A stretch of 64,000 bases of DNA from Clostridium manihotivorum (GCF_004015185.1 NZ_CP025746.1:1364001-1428000); one strand, 5' to 3'. Counted from the stretch's first letter, positions 48,677-58,643 are shown. A program made the numbers and translations. Notes: generated by a model not told the origin, from the letters alone.

Positions 48677-50105
48677 ACATTGTATTTCATTAATGCCTAA
48701 AGTAATAACTGAAAATATTGATATCAATGAAGAAAAAGACTTTTTTGAACATGTAGATACGTGTCCAAGCTGTAAGGCTGAATACTTATTTCAAAAAAGT
48801 GCAATAGATGATCTTAAATCTAGTATACAATCACCAAATATCTCCACTAGCAATAAGCTATCTGATATTATGCTTAATATAGATGAGAATAGATATAAAA
48901 ATAAAAATGCAAATAAGCTTAGATTTTCTAATATTTACTTGAAAAAATATGGACTTATAGCTACCTCGTTTTTATTAATTATTTTTTCAGTAACCATGGC
49001 AGCTCACTATATATTGAAGGATAGCAATGTAAGCCTAACTCCTATAGCAAAAAAAGAAAAGAACATTAAGATTGGTATAGATATGGCTCCTAATTCCGCT
49101 AGATTAATTTCGGTAGATAGCATGCCAAAACACGAACTTAAAGAGCTACCTTTAAATTACAGCTATAAAGGCTTTTATGATAAGGAAAATCTTATAGTTA
49201 CAAATAAAAATAATAGTTTTTCTGATGTATCAATTTATAATATAAAAACCGGTACTACAAAACTACTTGTAAAGGCTGGTCTGGAAAAGGGAGTCATACA
49301 ATATGTAAAAGCAGAAGATAATATGATTGTTTGGGTTGAAGAAATGCAATTAGGTAAGGACATTAAATGGAGGCTGGCTTATAAAGATACTTCTGATGAT
49401 AAAAATAATGTTTTAGCAGAGGGAATGTTTGAAAATAAAGGAAGTGCAGCTATATCAAAGCTACCACTTATAAGTATTAGCAAAGGTAAAGTAGTGGCTA
49501 GAATAGAAGATAATAATAATAATACCAAGTTAATAGTATATAATCTAAAGGAAAACAGCTCTAAAGAAATTAAAAGCTTAAAAAATCAACATATATTGGG
49601 TTTACACTGTGACGAAGATACGGTTTTTTGGAGTGAAACAAGTGAAAATCAACTTAACGCTAGACTATACAATATATGTAGTTATAATTTAAACTCAGAA
49701 GAAATAAAGCTTATAACACAAAAGGCGGACGCTTCAGCTTTTGATGTAAAAAAAGATAAACTGTTTTTTGCTGAAGATAATAAGCTTAAACTTTATGACC
49801 TAAAAACAAGAACAGACACAGACATAGTAAGTAAGGAATTGCCAGCTTTTAAAGATATTATTGATAAGGAATTTTATATTTATAGCACTGGAGGCTTCTT
49901 CTTATCAGATCAGTATATGGAATTTGAAAATAATAAGAAAATTTATATTTATGACTTAAAGAACAATGAGTTTTATAACATCATGGATTATATAGATGGA
50001 CCTATAACTGGAATGAATTATATTCTATTTAATAGTGACGGCACTGTGGTAACATATGTAGCTAAAGGTGAGATTAAAACTGCTTATATTGACTTAAGTA
50101 AGTAG
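48666..50105 (+). CDS. zinc-finger anti-sigma factor with extracellular propeller-like domain
   Basis: 479 residues from GTG 48666, in the end of the sigma gene. The N-terminus has CKHC and FFEHVDTCPSCKAEY (H-x3-C-x2-C), a ZAS-type anti-sigma domain. A membrane helix at about residues 95-118 (YGLIATSFLLIIFSVTMAAHYIL) is followed by about 360 extracytoplasmic residues with regular beta repeats (…LIVTNKNNSFSDVSIYNIKT, KLKLYDLKTRTD, NKKIYIYDLKNNEF) like a TolB/DUF5050 propeller. This layout would let an outside ligand or stress be sensed and release the sigma factor. Confidence 0.85.
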   Translation: MKCKHCISLMPKVITENIDINEEKDFFEHVDTCPSCKAEYLFQKSAIDDLKSSIQSPNISTSNKLSDIMLNIDENRYKNKNANKLRFSNIYLKKYGLIATSFLLIIFSVTMAAHYILKDSNVSLTPIAKKEKNIKIGIDMAPNSARLISVDSMPKHELKELPLNYSYKGFYDKENLIVTNKNNSFSDVSIYNIKTGTTKLLVKAGLEKGVIQYVKAEDNMIVWVEEMQLGKDIKWRLAYKDTSDDKNNVLAEGMFENKGSAAISKLPLISISKGKVVARIEDNNNNTKLIVYNLKENSSKEIKSLKNQHILGLHCDEDTVFWSETSENQLNARLYNICSYNLNSEEIKLITQKADASAFDVKKDKLFFAEDNKLKLYDLKTRTDTDIVSKELPAFKDIIDKEFYIYSTGGFFLSDQYMEFENNKKIYIYDLKNNEFYNIMDYIDGPITGMNYILFNSDGTVVTYVAKGEIKTAYIDLSK

Positions 50106-50324
50106 TTAAGAGAATAATAAATAAGCTTCAAGATTCATTAATTGAAAAGAAATAGGTTGCTAATCAGTAAAATTGTTTATTAATAAATTCCTTTAAGTTA
50201 ATCTTATATTTTTATTAAACAAAAGAGATAATAATATAAATAACCACTTAATTTAAGAAATACTATTAAACATAGTATTAGTATAAAATAATTAAGTGAT
50301 AATTAATTATAAAAGGTGATATTT

Positions 50325-50606
50325 ATGATAGTAGGAACTGCAGAAGTAACCATTAGAATACCTTGGTCCCAATCCTTAAAAGAAAAAAGAATGGTGTCTA
50401 GGAGCTTAATTCAAAAGATTAAAAATAAATTTAATGTGTCCATAAGTGAAGTAGAGCATCAAGATAATCATAAGCTTTTAGTGTTAGGACTTGCTACAGT
50501 AAGTAATAGCAGCAGTCATGTAAATAAATCCTTAGACGAAGTGGTTAACTTTATATATGATAACACTGAAGCAGAGGTAGAGGATATAAATATAGAGATA
50601 CTTTAG
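50325..50606 (+). CDS. DUF503 (YlxP-like) protein
   Basis: An in-frame GTG at 50316 lies in the ribosome site AAAGGTGAT, so the start is ATG 50325 (93 residues). The sequence runs VGTAEVTIRIPWSQSLKEKR, then RSLIQKIKNKFNVSISEVEH and a C-terminal strand, the complete DUF503 ferredoxin-like fold. YlxP-type proteins are linked with ribosome-maturation genes elsewhere; here it is alone, so the role is open. Confidence 0.9.
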   Translation: MIVGTAEVTIRIPWSQSLKEKRMVSRSLIQKIKNKFNVSISEVEHQDNHKLLVLGLATVSNSSSHVNKSLDEVVNFIYDNTEAEVEDINIEIL

Positions 50607-50807
50607 TAATATAATATTTACGGAAGCTTTATAAATAAGCCCGACTTGATTAAAGATAGAACACTTCAATGGGAGAGCTGTTTCCAAATCGCCTCTGGAT
50701 TATGAAGGTAAATCTTGAGGGTATAAAATAGTAGGTGTATATATGAGGCCAGCTTAAGGTTTCGTAATAAAATCCTATATATGATAAAAAACTAAATGAC
50801 AAATATA

Positions 50808-50846
50808 AAACACAGGCTAAATTTCATTAGATTAGCCTGTGTTTTT
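50808..50846. terminator. bidirectional terminator
   Basis: AAAACACAGGCTAA / TTAGCCTGTGTTTTT stem. Placed behind the minus-strand glycosyltransferase gene, whose stop is 40 bases on. Confidence 0.8.
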
Positions 50847-50885
50847 CTATATATTTACCTCAGATGTATCAATCGAAGGACTGGA

Positions 50886-51989
50886 TTAAAATGAATACAT
50901 ATCAAGAAGCTGCTCATCATTAGAGTGAATAGGAGCAATAAACTTAGAGGTAATCTGAGACTTATAGGAGGAGTTGTTATTCATTCCCTGTATAAAGTCA
51001 GCTATAGCAGGTATTTCATCATTATTTGCATATACTACTGCTTTGTTAAGCACCTTAAGATTAACAGGGGTTTTATTGCAAATAACTACAGCCTTACATT
51101 TTGATGCTTCGACTATGGAAAGTGGATAACTATTGTAGTTTGAAAAGTCAAGTACGCATAATGCACCACTATATAATATTGGAAGGTGAGTGTACTTAAC
51201 TACTCCAAGGAATATTACATCCTTGTCTAGATTGTACTTATTTATCAAGCTTTTTATCCTGTTAAGATAGTCTGCTCTCTTGCCAGAACCATCTCCAGCT
51301 ATAATAAGCTTTATTTTATTTTCTTTAGCTTTAACTTGCTTAAATATCTCTATTATAAGCTCTAAGTTCTTTCTTTCTGTTATACTTCCAACGTAAAGCA
51401 TATAAGGGTAGTCAATCTTATAATTTCTCTTCAAGAAGTTTTTGCAAAGAATTTTTTCCATAGGCTTAAATATTTCACTGCATTTTGGATGTACCACTTT
51501 AACTTTAGTTTCATCTACCTTAAAGTAATTTATAAGTTCATCCCTTGTAAATTCGGAGTTTACTAGTATTCTATCAGATATGTCTAGAGCAAAGGGAACC
51601 ATCTTAAGGAATTTATTTAAGTACTTATCATCAATGTTTCTCTTGTCGGCCATAGGGTAAAGGGTATGGATAGTTGTGACATATTTACATACCTTTTCAG
51701 AAGGAAGACTAAAGCCGTTGTTTGGAGAGTGATATATGGCTACATCATTTTCCTTAATAAAATCAACTAGTTTTGAATAATCATTTTTGGTTCTATCTAT
51801 GCTAAGAGGCACAAAGTTCATGTTTTTAAGTCTTTCCCAATAAAAGCTTAAGGGAAAACTATCCCAAATTACATTCATTTCATCAAATTTTGTGGAAGAG
51901 TTAAGTAAGCTTATTATTTCTCTAGAATATGAGAATAAATCTGTTCCCTGCATTTTAGCTGCTGCTAATCCATCAATACAATAATTCAT
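50886..51989 (-). CDS. glycosyltransferase, GT4 family (spore-coat CotSA-like context)
   Basis: 367 residues, no signal peptide. GT-B fold: N-terminal half with VAIYHSPNNGFSLP and HTLYPM, and the C-terminal donor-binding half with YMLYVGSITERKNLELIIEI and VKYTHLPILYSGALCVLD. The usual GT4 acidic motif EGFGLPPLEA appears here as YNSYPLSIVEASKCKAVVIC, so it is diverged. The second gene after a SPOCS-domain protein (9-base gap), probably a spore-surface glycosylation unit. Two related GT4 genes at 56260 and 60607 are closer to each other than to this one. Confidence 0.82.
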   Translation of the reverse strand: MNYCIDGLAAAKMQGTDLFSYSREIISLLNSSTKFDEMNVIWDSFPLSFYWERLKNMNFVPLSIDRTKNDYSKLVDFIKENDVAIYHSPNNGFSLPSEKVCKYVTTIHTLYPMADKRNIDDKYLNKFLKMVPFALDISDRILVNSEFTRDELINYFKVDETKVKVVHPKCSEIFKPMEKILCKNFLKRNYKIDYPYMLYVGSITERKNLELIIEIFKQVKAKENKIKLIIAGDGSGKRADYLNRIKSLINKYNLDKDVIFLGVVKYTHLPILYSGALCVLDFSNYNSYPLSIVEASKCKAVVICNKTPVNLKVLNKAVVYANNDEIPAIADFIQGMNNNSSYKSQITSKFIAPIHSNDEQLLDMYSF

Positions 51990-51998
51990 AAATACCTC

Positions 51999-52622
51999 CT
52001 ATAAAAATTCTTCATCTATATCAAATTTACTGCTATCAATTACTAGGTTTTCCTCTGGAAGGCTTATCTTTTTTGCTATTTTATCTGGATTAGGTATACT
52101 TGGGGCAGTGTCAGGCATTTCAATATTATCTGCCTCCACATTAGTAGAATTGTTAAAAGCATTGATAACCACATTAGGCTTTGCTTCTAAAATATCTCCA
52201 TCAAAGGCTAGTAAGTAGGTTACTTGCGATAGAACTACTTCATGATTCAGTATTTGCAAGGTTGCATCAATTGTATATAGTCTTAGATTATTGCATTTTG
52301 CATTTACTGAGTTTAAAACAAGTGTCTCAGTGAAGGGCATGTTTCTTGTGGTAACAGTACGTTTCTTCCTATCATCTCTGTACTCTAGGGTAAATTGCTT
52401 TATTCCTTGAATAAGTAGTATAGCTTTATTTTTCACAGATATTTTCTCGTTATTAGAAATATCTACTGATATGTTTACTGATATGAGTTGATTTAATGGA
52501 TGCTTTCTTCTATTTATATAGATATAGTCAGAGTGGGAAAAAGTAATTATATGTTCACAAGCAATTTTGCTTAGCTCATCGGTATCACTCAAGCCAGTTA
52601 TATTGACTCCATTTTTTATCAT
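51999..52622 (-). CDS. SPOCS-domain (DUF3794) spore coat-like protein
   Basis: The frame opens at 52634 (TTG), but GAGG eight bases before ATG 52622 makes this the better start (207 residues). The central domain carries the SPOCS pattern: KAILLIQGIKQFTLEYRDDR-like strand pair, then MPFTETLVLN and a C-terminal strand. Proteins with SPOCS domains are spore coat or exosporium-associated in clostridia (SpoIVA-interacting SafA/SipL). The last 50 residues are Asp/Asn/Pro-rich and likely disordered. Paired with a glycosyltransferase gene directly downstream. Confidence 0.72.
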   Translation of the reverse strand: MIKNGVNITGLSDTDELSKIACEHIITFSHSDYIYINRRKHPLNQLISVNISVDISNNEKISVKNKAILLIQGIKQFTLEYRDDRKKRTVTTRNMPFTETLVLNSVNAKCNNLRLYTIDATLQILNHEVVLSQVTYLLAFDGDILEAKPNVVINAFNNSTNVEADNIEMPDTAPSIPNPDKIAKKISLPEENLVIDSSKFDIDEEFL

Positions 52623-52789
52623 ATTATTCCTCAAAAAAATTACTTCATAAGATTATATGCGAGGTTTGCCAAATTCTTGATATAAATATATTTTCTTTTA
52701 ATTAAAAGGCATATTTTAAAAGTCGGATAATAAAATATAGTGACTGGTCAGTATTGATAATATTATTCGCAATGGAAGGAGTTCCTTTT

Positions 52790-54169
52790 ATGAAGTTTGT
52801 TGATAGTATTCAGAAAACTGCTAAAGAAGCAGTAGTAGGAACAGTTTGTGATATTATTGAACAAAATCCAGAGAAAAATGTAGATAAGTTATTTTCATTA
52901 GCAAAGTTATTAGCGAGAGATGAGGATTCAAAAAACGGTATAGATAGCGTTGAAGAGATGTACAATGAGATACCTTCAGTTAAGGAATATATACAGGACA
53001 TACTTATAAATACCAATAAGAATTGTAGTAAGAAGTTATTTCAAAACTTTTTTTCAAATGCAATATGGTATGGAGTAGGTAAGAGAGAAAAGTGGATGGA
53101 GAAGGAAGATACTAAGATTCCTTTTGTGCTTTTGATAAGCCCTTCTATGAGATGTAATTTAAGATGCACTGGCTGTTATGCTGCAAAATACGATAAATCT
53201 CAAGGGCTACAGTTTGAAGATGTAGATAGGATAGTAGGTCAGGCTCATGATTTAGGAATACACTTCATGATAGTACTAGGGGGAGAGCCATTTTTTGTAG
53301 ATTACATGTGGGATATCTATGAAAAATATAGTGACATACAGTTTGTACCATTCACTAATGGAACCTTATTTACTGAAGAGTTTGGTGAAAGGCTAGAAAA
53401 GCTTGGCAATGTAATGCCTATGTTCTCGCTAGAAGGTTTCGAAAAGGAAACAGATGCTAGAAGAGGACCTGGAGTTTTTAATAAGGTAATGGAGGGAATG
53501 GATTTACTTAAGGCTAGAGGCATACCTTTTGGTGTATCATCAGCTACAGCAAGAAATAATATGGATACTGTAACCTCTGAGGAATTCATAGACATGCTTA
53601 TTAAAAAAGGTTCTAGAATGAGCTGGTACTTTATGTATATGCCAGTTGGTGATAAGCCGGATGTAAATTCAATGCTCACACCAGAGCAGCGGATAGAGCT
53701 TGGAAGAAGGACTAGAAATATTAGGGTAACTAAACCCTACTTTACAATCGATTTCTTTAATGATGCTCCTTATGTTGGAGGATGTATCGCAGGTAAATAC
53801 TATTGTCATATCAACTCTCAGGGAGATGTGGAACCCTGTATATTTGCACATATAGCAGTGGATAATGCTAAAAATAAAGATCTTATAGATATTTTTAGAG
53901 GAAGCATGTTTAGAGAACTAAGAGCAAGACAGCCTTATAATGAAAATATGCTAAGACCTTGTATGATGATAGACAATCCTCATGTAATAAGAGAGGTGGC
54001 AAAGGTGTCAGGAGCTCACCCAACAGATGAGAGCGCAAAAGCAATGTTATATGATGAAAACTTCCAAAAGCAGTTAGAAGAGTATGCAGAAGCTTTTGCA
54101 CCAGTGGCTGAGGAAGCATGGGAAAAAGACTTTAACAGAGAAGGTAACATAAAGTTTGCTAAAGGCTAA
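52790..54169 (+). CDS. radical SAM protein with SPASM-type C-terminus
   Basis: An open frame begins at 52754, but AGGAG places the start at ATG 52790 (459 residues). CNLRCTGCYA (CxxxCxxC) binds the radical SAM [4Fe-4S] cluster, MIVLGGEPFF is the GGE motif, and GGCIAGKYYCHINSQGDVEPCIF supplies auxiliary-cluster cysteines of the SPASM/Twitch kind. About 115 residues precede the SAM barrel. The substrate is unknown: no peptide precursor gene is adjacent. A short imperfect palindrome ACTGGTCAGT (52742-52751) lies in the promoter region. Monocistronic. Confidence 0.9.
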   Translation: MKFVDSIQKTAKEAVVGTVCDIIEQNPEKNVDKLFSLAKLLARDEDSKNGIDSVEEMYNEIPSVKEYIQDILINTNKNCSKKLFQNFFSNAIWYGVGKREKWMEKEDTKIPFVLLISPSMRCNLRCTGCYAAKYDKSQGLQFEDVDRIVGQAHDLGIHFMIVLGGEPFFVDYMWDIYEKYSDIQFVPFTNGTLFTEEFGERLEKLGNVMPMFSLEGFEKETDARRGPGVFNKVMEGMDLLKARGIPFGVSSATARNNMDTVTSEEFIDMLIKKGSRMSWYFMYMPVGDKPDVNSMLTPEQRIELGRRTRNIRVTKPYFTIDFFNDAPYVGGCIAGKYYCHINSQGDVEPCIFAHIAVDNAKNKDLIDIFRGSMFRELRARQPYNENMLRPCMMIDNPHVIREVAKVSGAHPTDESAKAMLYDENFQKQLEEYAEAFAPVAEEAWEKDFNREGNIKFAKG

Positions 54170-54220
54170 AGCCGCAACCTAAAGAAGCTTTGATAATTAT
54201 AAGTTTAGATTCTGATAAAA

Positions 54221-54336
54221 TATCTTAAATTAAGTGGTCAGTCATCCGATGCTTAGATGAGCTTGCGCTAATTGCTCGCTCATATAGCATCTCCTTCTTA
54301 ACCACTTAATTTAAACAATATTACTAAATATGGCCC
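54221..54336. repeat. MITE-like palindromic repeat, family 1 copy 3
   Basis: Left arm TTAAATTAAGTGGTCAGTCA, right arm CTTAACCACTTAATTTAA. The internal CCGATGCTTAGATGAGCTTG is the same as in copy 1 at 13589 with extra bases in the loop (GCGCTAATTGCTCGC). A partial relative of one arm occurs near 50240-50275. Confidence 0.8.
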
Positions 54337-54827
54337 CAATTTATATATAATATAAATTTATAAAGAAGACATGCATATCAGTGGAGAGATAAACACTAAT
54401 ATGCATGTTTTTTGCTGTCTAAAAAAACTTCACTAATGTTTTCGCGTTTGTACCACCTGCAATAACTTCACCGAATCAGAGATTTTTCAACAGTATAAGT
54501 TCAGTTTCGAGGTAGGGACTTTTGGTAAATTATGATATTAGCAAGCTTAGCGGTATATATACCTGAAAATAGCTAAAAATATAATGCTTACATAAGTATT
54601 TAGAGGAAAATGACCCTTTTCCAGTATTTGTTGCAAATCACCAGTATACTTTTAGTTCCGTAATGTAATGGTAATATGCTATAATTAAATGAATTGCAGT
54701 AAAAAGATTCTATTCTTAGCTTAGGTAAAATGCTAAGATCACGTATATGTGTAATTTAAGAATTATGGTTTTATAAGTAAAAGTACTATATCACAGAGGA
54801 TATAGCGGTTCTATTAGAGGTGGTATT
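54337..54827 (+). other. intergenic region with one hairpin
   Basis: An ACATGCATAT / ATATGCATGT stem followed by TTTTTT at 54367-54414 is a terminator-like structure, possibly for the radical SAM gene. The rest (54415-54827) holds no credible ORF. TATAAT at about 54680 may be the -10 of the downstream lipoprotein gene. Confidence 0.45.
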
Positions 54828-56033
54828 ATGAAAAGATGCATCACAGCATTAATGGTTATTTTATATACAAGCGTTTTACTCATAGGGTGCAGGCAAGATG
54901 TTAATAAAAACAAAGTTGGTGAAAAGGTATATGAGTATAATATATCCAGTTATGCTCCGTATACTAATTATTTAAAAGATAGGGTAATAGCTTTTAATAG
55001 AAAGTATCCAAATGTGAAGATTAATATAAATGATATAAATCAAGGCTCATATATTAGCACTATTGAAGCTAGTCTAAATGATATAGAAAAAAGGCCAGAT
55101 TTGGTTTTATTAAATGGGCAAGAAATAAATGATCTATACAAAGCAAACAAAAATATATTTCTAGACTTTACAAGTGATATGGGGCCAAGAACAAAGAGTT
55201 ATGCTCAAGGTAGGATAGATGAAGTATCATTGGATGAAAAGCTTTATGGAGTACCATGGGACTCTAGACCTATTATAATGTTTTGTAATAAGGCACTTCT
55301 TGCAAAATATAATACTAACTTAGAGGATATCACCACTTGGGATACTCTTATCGAAGAAGGTAAGAAGTATTATGAAGCTAGTGGAAAAAAAGAAAACCTA
55401 ATTGTAATGAATGAAGACAATGAAAAAGTTTTCGTTAAGGTATTACTTTATGAGTTAGGAATACCAGCAGATAGCTTAGATATGACCTCTGGAAATAAGG
55501 ATTTGTCAAAGGTCATTGATATGATCTCTGAGTTAAAAAAGAATAATGTATTACGAATTGATAATAATTTTGATATATATAAGTCACCATTGATATTTGG
55601 TTCAAGTGATACCTATATGAACCTAGAAAAAACTTATGGTGATGGCCAATTCTTTGTAAAAGAACTACCTTCTTTTGAGCCCGGGGGAAATAACTCTGTA
55701 ATCATGGAAGGAACTAATGCAGTACTAATGAACAATAAAAAAGCTATTGCGCCTTTAAAGGAGTTTATTATAGAAGCACTAACCGATAAGAAAGCATTAG
55801 CTAGCTATATGACAACAGATGGAGTTTTTCCAAGTTATGTGGATGCCTACTCTGATGTATCCGTAGATAAGAAGATTCAATTCTTGGATTATGATAGGCT
55901 TTGGGCAAGGATGAGTCTTATAGAAGTAAATTCTAAGAGAAAAAAGTATTTCTATGACATGAGTAAGATGATTGATTCATATATAGAGCAGAGCAATAAG
56001 CTTGAAGTAGAAGTGAATGGAAGTTTTCATTAA
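54828..56033 (+). CDS. extracellular solute-binding lipoprotein
   Basis: 401 residues, ATG with GAGGTGG upstream. A lipoprotein signal peptide with lipobox LLIGC. The mature part follows the family 1 ABC sugar-binding pattern: IAFNRKYPNVKININDINQG, PDLVLLNGQEIND, LYGVPWDSRPIIMFCNKALL, TWDTLIEEGKKY, IMEGTNAVLMNNKK. It should bind a carbohydrate and deliver it to a permease, but no permease or ATPase gene is adjacent, so it is an orphan or serves a sensory role. Single gene with strong terminator. Confidence 0.88.
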   Translation: MKRCITALMVILYTSVLLIGCRQDVNKNKVGEKVYEYNISSYAPYTNYLKDRVIAFNRKYPNVKININDINQGSYISTIEASLNDIEKRPDLVLLNGQEINDLYKANKNIFLDFTSDMGPRTKSYAQGRIDEVSLDEKLYGVPWDSRPIIMFCNKALLAKYNTNLEDITTWDTLIEEGKKYYEASGKKENLIVMNEDNEKVFVKVLLYELGIPADSLDMTSGNKDLSKVIDMISELKKNNVLRIDNNFDIYKSPLIFGSSDTYMNLEKTYGDGQFFVKELPSFEPGGNNSVIMEGTNAVLMNNKKAIAPLKEFIIEALTDKKALASYMTTDGVFPSYVDAYSDVSVDKKIQFLDYDRLWARMSLIEVNSKRKKYFYDMSKMIDSYIEQSNKLEVEVNGSFH

Positions 56034-56036
56034 ATA

Positions 56037-56081
56037 AATACGGGTTTTCGGTAATTTTATTATCTGAAAACCCGTATTTTT
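56037..56081 (+). terminator. terminator of the lipoprotein gene
   Basis: AAATACGGGTTTTC / GAAAACCCGTATTT stem followed by TT. Confidence 0.9.
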
Positions 56082-56259
56082 CTGTCTAGGGAGAATAAAT
56101 TTTTATAAATAAATCTAATGATATAGAGGGGGTAGAAAAGTAGTTAGGAGAAACAGTAAAAAAGAAATCTTATTTGTCTGCCATATCCTGCTGATATATA
56201 TTGGAAAGGGCAGATGTGAAAAAATAGTATATATTAAATTATAATTATATTGAAGAGCC

Positions 56260-57378
56260 TTATACCTGTGATAACACTGCATTATAAGCTTTTAAGGTAG
56301 CTTCAGAGGTCTTCTGCCAGTTAAATAACTTACTTCTCTCATAGCCCTTCAAGGCTAAGCTTTCTCTAGCTTCTTTTGAGGATATAAGTTTTCCCATGGC
56401 CTCATAAAGTTCCTGTGAGCTTAAAGGATTTATAAGTAGAGCTGTATCTAAAACTACTTCTGGAATAGAGGTAACACTTGAGGTAATAACTGGGGTCTTA
56501 CAGCTCATTGCCTCCAGTGGAGGAAGCCCAAAACCTTCGTATAAAGATGGATATATAAATACTTGGCAGCCGTTATAAAGTATAGGTAAAAAGCTATCCT
56601 CTACAAAGCCGGTAAATATAACCCTATCCTCTAAGTTTAGTTCCTTACATATATCTACTAGTTTCATGCCCTCATCTCTTAGAGAGCCAACTATGACCAA
56701 GCTTAGGTCTGTATCTTTTCTAAGCTTATTAAAGGCTTGTATTATTCCTAGTGCATTTTTACGAGTACTAAAGCCACCGATATATAAAAGAAACTCGGTG
56801 TTGAAGTTAAATCTATCATTAGTAATTTTTCTGCATTGAGCCTTGTCTAGTGGCATAAAGGAAGTGTCTGCTGCCAAAGGAGTTACAAAGATTTTACTTT
56901 CATCTACCGATGGGAAAAACTTAAGTATATCCTTTTTTGAGTACTCAGAAACTGTTAGTATGCCATCACAGCTTTCCATTATCTTAGGCATGTCACTTAA
57001 AAACTTCTTTAGATACCCTTTACCCACGGTTTCAGGCATGATGTAAGGAATCAAATCATGTATGGTAACAATCTTTTTGCAGTTTATTTGATCATTTAGG
57101 CCTATTCCGTTTTGAGGGATATGATATAAATCTACTTTCTTATCATACAAGTAATTAGGGAAGTATATATTTTCAAAAAATCGCTGATGTCTTCTAGAGG
57201 CCATTATAACTTCAGTTTTATCATTGGTAAATTCTTTGGATATAGGTCCTGACCAGAAAATACTATAATCATTTTCTAGGTCTATACTCAGCAAATTCTT
57301 TAACACATTGTAGGTATAAGTACCGATACCAGTTCCCTTATACCAATTGATGCCTCTTGCATCAACAGCAATTCTCAT
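56260..57378 (-). CDS. glycosyltransferase, GT4 family (spore coat cluster)
   Basis: 372 residues, ATG preceded by TAGGAGAG. GT-B fold with RIAVDARGINWYKGTGIGTY, DLYHIPQNGIG and IVTIHDLIPY at the acceptor side, then LLYIGGFSTRKN, VIFTGFVEDSFLP and the donor-site signature YPSLYEGFGLPPLEAMSC. Transcribed away from the CotS-family gene at 57608, and similar in sequence to the GT at 60607. In Bacillus the related CotSA works with CotS, so a role in glycosylating spore-coat material is likely by context. Confidence 0.93.
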   Translation of the reverse strand: MRIAVDARGINWYKGTGIGTYTYNVLKNLLSIDLENDYSIFWSGPISKEFTNDKTEVIMASRRHQRFFENIYFPNYLYDKKVDLYHIPQNGIGLNDQINCKKIVTIHDLIPYIMPETVGKGYLKKFLSDMPKIMESCDGILTVSEYSKKDILKFFPSVDESKIFVTPLAADTSFMPLDKAQCRKITNDRFNFNTEFLLYIGGFSTRKNALGIIQAFNKLRKDTDLSLVIVGSLRDEGMKLVDICKELNLEDRVIFTGFVEDSFLPILYNGCQVFIYPSLYEGFGLPPLEAMSCKTPVITSSVTSIPEVVLDTALLINPLSSQELYEAMGKLISSKEARESLALKGYERSKLFNWQKTSEATLKAYNAVLSQV

Positions 57379-57550
57379 GTAGATCTCTCCTAAAATTCCT
57401 ATATTATATAGATATTCCTTATGTTTTTTTTGGTGATAGTTAAAAGGTCTTTATATATAAAAAGAGCTTTAGCAGTATTATGCTACTAATGATGACGGCT
57501 CCTTTGTAAAAATCCAGTGATAGATAATATTTTGGATAGCTATATATTGG

Positions 57551-57579
57551 AACAAGGTGTTGCTTTAGTACATATAATA
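57551..57579 (+). promoter_or_regulatory. possible SigK-type promoter of the cotS unit
   Basis: AACA (57551-57554) and CATATAATA (57571-57579) match the SigK pattern of an AC-type -35 and CATANNNTA -10 at suitable spacing. It would make the unit late-sporulation, mother-cell expressed. It is a short motif, so moderate confidence only. Confidence 0.4.
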
Positions 57580-57607
57580 AAATGAAATATTTGCTGGAGG
57601 TTTCATT

Positions 57608-58609
57608 GTGAATATAGATGAAATAAAAGCTAGTATCAAGGAGAACTATGGCTTAGATGTGATAGAGTGTAAAAAGATAAAGAATATATACAGAATAAAA
57701 GCAAAGCATGGGGAGTATTGTTTGAAGATAATAAAGTATCAATATCCTCATTTTTATTTTATCTTATCAGTCATACTATATCTGCAGAAACAGGGTTTTA
57801 GCAAGGTTCCTGAGATAATAGACACTGTAACTGGAGAGAAATATATAAAGCTAGAGGGCTTATATGCCTATCTCACTCCTTGGGTCATTTCTAGGGAAAG
57901 TAACTATGACAATCCTATTGATTTAATGAGAGCAGCTGAAAAGCTTTCTGAGCTCCATGTGTGTAGTGAAGGCTTTACCTTAAATAAGGATATGAAGCCT
58001 AGAATAGGATGGTTCACCTGGATAAATGTATTTGAGACTAGAATAAATGAGATAATGGACTTTAAGAAGAGGATAGGGCAGAAGGCTTATAACTCTGAGT
58101 TTGATAAGCTATATCTTTCTCTAATAAAGGAGGAAGTAAAAAGAGCTTTGGCTTCAATAGAGCATCTTAAGGAAAGCAATTATGTAACTGTAATGGAGAA
58201 AGAGGTGCTAAGGAGAGGTTTCTGCCATCATGATTATGCCCATCATAATGTGCTTGTAGATTCCAATAATGAAATTTCTATAATAGATTTTGATTACTGC
58301 ATACTAGACACACATCTTCACGACTTAAGTTCCCTTATGATAAGAGCTATGAAGGATGGAAAGTGGGAGTTAGATAAAGCGGCTTTTATCATTGAGGCCT
58401 ATGAAGCTAATAAGAAGATATTAGAGGAAGAGATACCTATTATGGCTGCATTTATAGAGTTTCCACAACAATTTTGGCAGATTGGGCTCCAGTACTATTG
58501 GGAGCAGCAGCCTTGGGAGGAAGATTTTTTTATAAAGAAGTTAATGAAATACAGTGAAGACAGAGCAGAAAGACAGGAATTTGTTAATCAGTTTAGAGCT
58601 TCGCTTTAG
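57608..58609 (+). CDS. cotS: CotS-family spore coat protein, kinase-like fold
   Basis: 333 residues from GTG 57608 with CTGGAGG upstream. APH/ChoK-type kinase fold: an N-lobe GxYCLKIIKYQ, then GFCHHDYAHHNVLVDSNNEI (HxDxxxxN catalytic loop) and SIIDFDYCILDTHLHDLSSL (metal-binding DFD), so phosphotransfer residues are retained. CotS proteins belong to the spore coat and are encoded with glycosyltransferases. The first of three consecutive plus-strand genes (57608, 58644, 59419). Confidence 0.9.
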   Translation: MNIDEIKASIKENYGLDVIECKKIKNIYRIKAKHGEYCLKIIKYQYPHFYFILSVILYLQKQGFSKVPEIIDTVTGEKYIKLEGLYAYLTPWVISRESNYDNPIDLMRAAEKLSELHVCSEGFTLNKDMKPRIGWFTWINVFETRINEIMDFKKRIGQKAYNSEFDKLYLSLIKEEVKRALASIEHLKESNYVTVMEKEVLRRGFCHHDYAHHNVLVDSNNEISIIDFDYCILDTHLHDLSSLMIRAMKDGKWELDKAAFIIEAYEANKKILEEEIPIMAAFIEFPQQFWQIGLQYYWEQQPWEEDFFIKKLMKYSEDRAERQEFVNQFRASL

Positions 58610-58643
58610 TTAGGGATAAGTACTAGATTCAGGAGGAAAAAAC

